A DNA stretch of 64,000 bases from Epiperipatus broadwayi (lineage: Eukaryota > Onychophora > Udeonychophora > Euonychophora > Peripatidae), in assembly GCA_028023455.1 (NCBI GenBank), contig JAQFVV010013280.1:1-64000 (forward strand), given 5' to 3'. Shown here piece after piece: positions 61,469 through 64,000 of this stretch. How positions within the stretch are numbered: position 1 is the first letter of the stretch; each line of letters opens with the position of its first letter. The notes beneath the pieces were generated by a model, which searched no databases, had not been told where the DNA came from, and was given only the letters and a program-made list of their open reading frames with translations. The position numbers and the translations under genes are program-made.

Positions 61469-61539
<71 letters not shown>
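61469..61539. repeat. (TA)n microsatellite, about 70 bp
   Basis: A pure TA tract directly follows the TCAT-rich tract via AAAGGTTAGAATATAT, the same junction word as the (TA)n at 11634. Confidence 0.9.
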
Positions 61540-61540
<1 letters not shown>

Positions 61541-63000
61541 TTGAAGAAAGTAGAAATAAACACAATTTTTTATAAATATTTTCTATATTACACTTGAATA
61601 ATATTTTAAAAGTTAAATAATAATTTTTTAAATTAAAATCATTATAATTATTTTAAATCAAACATTTAAAAAGATCTAATGGATATTTTGTAAATTCTGA
61701 TGTTGAAATTAAAACAAGCATGTTTTTCTGTCACAATAGATATACTGGTAATTATAAAATTCCACTATCAATTTTGAATAAATAATTTTCTTAATTAAAG
61801 CCTGTATAACATACTTTTTATAAAAATTCTACAAAGTTGTTTTTGAAAGGATTAAGATTAATTGAAAAAAGTCATTAACCTTTTTCAATCAAGATAAAAA
61901 AATTTACTGGTAATTATGTGTTTTTTAAAGTTCCACCCTCAGTCTAAAAATAAAATAAAAAATATTACAGGAGAATTTTACATTTTTGACATTATGACAG
62001 CAAGTTGACTGAAGTTACATCTGAAGACACGAAGAAACAGTATATCCAGGCACTACTAGTTCACAATGGTAGAATTTGGATTCATATGCAAGCAACCCAG
62101 CTTTTAAGTGGTTCATAACCCATTTATATATGTGTATTAGATGGAACAGAGTCTGAAAGAAGCCCACTGCAAGCCCACAAACAGCAGGTTATACTTTTCT
62201 TGAAGATGACCACAAGCCGATCTATGGTTTAGAAAAAAATAGCTTACCAAGAGATTGCCTTGCTATATTTGCAGTTTTATCAATATGCAAGAAAGCAGAA
62301 AGATACTGCATTGTCTATATATAAAGTACTTACAGACATCATCTGGTTTCAAACAAATAATTTTTGACTAAATTATTAAACTAAAACTAGAATAATGAAA
62401 AAAATGACCATTTCAGTTTTATTTATTAAAAGTGAAACTCATTAAAAAATGATGATTGTTAATATCTTTAATTTAAATCTAAAACAAGTAAATAATTTTA
62501 GGAAGAATAATATCTAAAAACAAAGGATTGATTTATAAACAATTTTAATTTGAAATTATATTAAAAGTAAACTCAAAATATCTCTCTAGATTGAAAAACA
62601 AAAATTCTTGCTGGAATATTTTTAAAGCCATTTATAATTAATTATGAGTAACCTGAAAAAAATAAAAAAAAGTGTTCTTACCATTAGAAATAATTAATTA
62701 ATGAATAACATTGATTCAACTTTTTTTACACACATATATTTGCTTTATATATTATTAAAAATGAATGGAATGTTTTATATAGCATGTCTGAACTTATGTA
62801 CAAAGGTCTGTACCATGTAAACATCTAAAAATCTCTATAAATTGTAAATTAATTATGTATTATAAAAAATTCCATTTATAGGATTATGACAATTTAAATG
62901 TTCATTTATATTATACCTGCATGTTTATGAGTAAATATATAGATGTTTTATTTGTATTGGACTATTTTTGTCATCTAATATACATACATATTGGGTCTTA
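61540..63000. other. Mostly AT-rich region with one G+C-richer patch
   Basis: Positions 62000-62330 are G+C-richer. Plus-strand readings such as DTKKQYIQALLVHNGRIWI and, in another frame, FLEDDHKPIYGLEKNSLPRD look protein-like. I cannot match them to a family; a worn transposon is likely. The rest shows nothing. Confidence 0.3.
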
Positions 63001-63590
63001 ATAGATCATGAACCTTATAAAGTCTAGGTAGACCATAAAGATAAGAAATTTTGTCGAAATATGATGTTATTTTTTTTCTGAATCAGTGAAGTACCTGCAA
63101 TGCTTTCTGAGTAGTGCTTGTAACTTTGTTTCCGTACTTAGTATTGGATTTTTTTGCCACTTTTTTATATTGGCCTGCTTCATCTTGCCAAAATTTGGCA
63201 AGGTTATTTCTCAAAGTTTCAAGTCCTTTTGCATACAAGACCCAGTTCTTTGTCAGGGATTCTAGACACTTTGTAGAACTAATCCAGAACATGAAAATTG
63301 AAAGAAATGACTTACTGGAAAGCTTTGATGTGGAAGGTTTATTTATAAATGTACCATGTTAAGAAGCAATATCTATTGTAAAGAAAAGATAAATGATGAT
63401 AACAGTTTTGAAACCAGAACAGCTCTTCCTATTGGTAGTATAATGGAACTATAAACATTCTGTATGAAAGCAACCTACTTTCAATATAACACAGAATTTT
63501 TCCAACAAAATCAAAGAATGGCTATGGGATCACCACCATCTCTCCTGATAAGCAATACTTGGTAGTTTTTGTGTATGTGCACTGTGGCTG
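63000..63590 (+). pseudogene. Penelope-like element 2 (PLE-2) RT fragment with inversion
   Basis: On plus, 63190-63360 encodes LARLFLKVSSPF...FFVRDSRHFVELIQNMKI and then ESFDVEGLFINVP (RT motif A). After frame changes it continues with ALPIGSIMEL, CMKATYFQYNTEFFQQNQRMAMGSPPSLLISNT (63405-63560), the motif-B region of Penelope-like RTs. The part that should precede it lies on the minus strand: 63045-63000 reads YLYGLPRLYKVHDLLRP (fingers block) and 63150-63083 reads TSTTQKALQVL. The element is therefore inverted around 63150-63190. No catalytic YVDD or nuclease region follows. It is a different lineage from PLE-1. Confidence 0.85.
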
Positions 63591-63649
63591 CTAGGTGACA
63601 CTGCAGCACCACCAAAAAGCTTGCCAGTGATAAATTTCTATCCAAAAAT

Positions 63650-64000
63650 CACTGAAATCAATGGATTAAAATTAAAATGTCTGAGGCAAGACATCCTCCA
63701 AAATAGATAAAGTCTGTGAAATTAAAACACCTAAGACAAGGCATCAAAAGTAAATAAAAAAGCAAGTTAAAAAATCAGTTCACCTAAAGCAAGACATCAA
63801 AAGTAAGTAAAAAATCCAAGTGAAATAATACATACATTTTAAAAAAGTACACATACATAGAAAATTGGTAAAAAGACATAAAATAACTATGCACAAAGCA
63901 ATAAATTGAAATGGCTCAAAAATACCACATCCAAAAAAATCTCTGAAGTCTGTGAAATTAAAATGTGTAAAGCAAGACATCAAAAGTAAGTAAAAAATCA
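63650..64000 (+). repeat. Minisatellite-like repeat running to the window end
   Basis: A unit containing GTCTGTGAAATTAAAA, then RAGCAAGACATCAAAAGTAA and GTAAAAAATC recurs around 63670, 63710, 63785 and 63945, with irregular spacing (about 50-180 bases). The last unit reaches the final base, so the array may continue outside the window. Confidence 0.75.

Noticed and set aside
61119-61575. Two overlapping long plus ORFs rich in Ser, Phe, His and Ile
   Set aside because: They read a TCAT-rich simple repeat and (TA)n in two frames; no gene-like features.
1-64000. CRISPR arrays, bacterial operons, phage modules, rRNA or tRNA genes
   Set aside because: No regularly spaced direct repeats with unique spacers, no ribosome-binding sites with tightly packed genes and no recognisable tRNA or rRNA were seen; all coding traces are eukaryotic transposon proteins.

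Overview
This looks like an AT-rich invertebrate nuclear genome, roughly three quarters A+T by eye. It shows no operons, no dense gene packing and no prokaryotic signals. It does carry a mixture of animal-type transposable elements: non-LTR retrotransposons of at least three kinds, Penelope-like elements with a GIY-YIG nuclease, a Ty3/Gypsy fossil, a piggyBac fossil, a Merlin (IS1016-type) fossil, foldback/MITE elements and long (TA)n tracts. I cannot name the species. No host gene is convincingly supported; the window reads as an intergenic or intronic graveyard of transposons.

Layout. 1-7084 (minus): a nearly complete LINE with a CCHC/C2H2 ORF1, an AP-endonuclease, a reverse transcriptase and a C-terminal Cys/His motif, broken by many stops and frameshifts. 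7.1-12.2 kb: unannotatable AT-rich DNA, a degenerate tandem repeat and (TA)n. 12.25-12.44 kb: a three-armed palindrome. 12.6-15.5 kb: repeat A, with a MITE inserted in it. 15.7-17.04 kb (minus): a Penelope-like element with an inverted 5' piece. 17.8-21.5 kb (minus): a Gypsy fossil with gag, protease, RT, RNase H and integrase traces. 22.7-27.9 kb (minus): repeat B, the homologue of repeat A, split by an RTE-type LINE. 28.4-29.16 kb (plus): a piggyBac fossil with no catalytic centre. 31.3-31.7 kb (minus): a fragment related to the first LINE. 32.7-33.9 kb (minus): a Jockey/CR1-like RT with only two visible lesions. 35.0-37.1 kb (plus), 39.66-41.51 kb (minus) and 53.55-55.74 kb (plus): three copies of a non-coding, (TA)n-bounded element ('element N') with a conserved CCAAT/TATA promoter. 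45.1 kb: a 219-bp MITE. 49.16-49.99 kb (minus): a Merlin transposase fossil. 57.85 kb: a near-perfect foldback. 61.0-61.54 kb: a pyrimidine-rich tract and (TA)n. 63.0-63.6 kb: a second Penelope-like fragment, again with an inversion. 63.65-64.0 kb: a minisatellite that runs to the window end.

The genes do not work together as a pathway. Their relation is historical: nested insertions (RTE in repeat B, MITE in repeat A, an inverted-repeat element in element N copy 3) give a relative chronology. The least understood item is element N: about 2 kb, no conserved reading frame, but a promoter, a possible splice donor and a foldable 3' module shared between diverged copies. All alignments were made by eye; identities were not computed, and boundaries are approximate unless a motif position is given.
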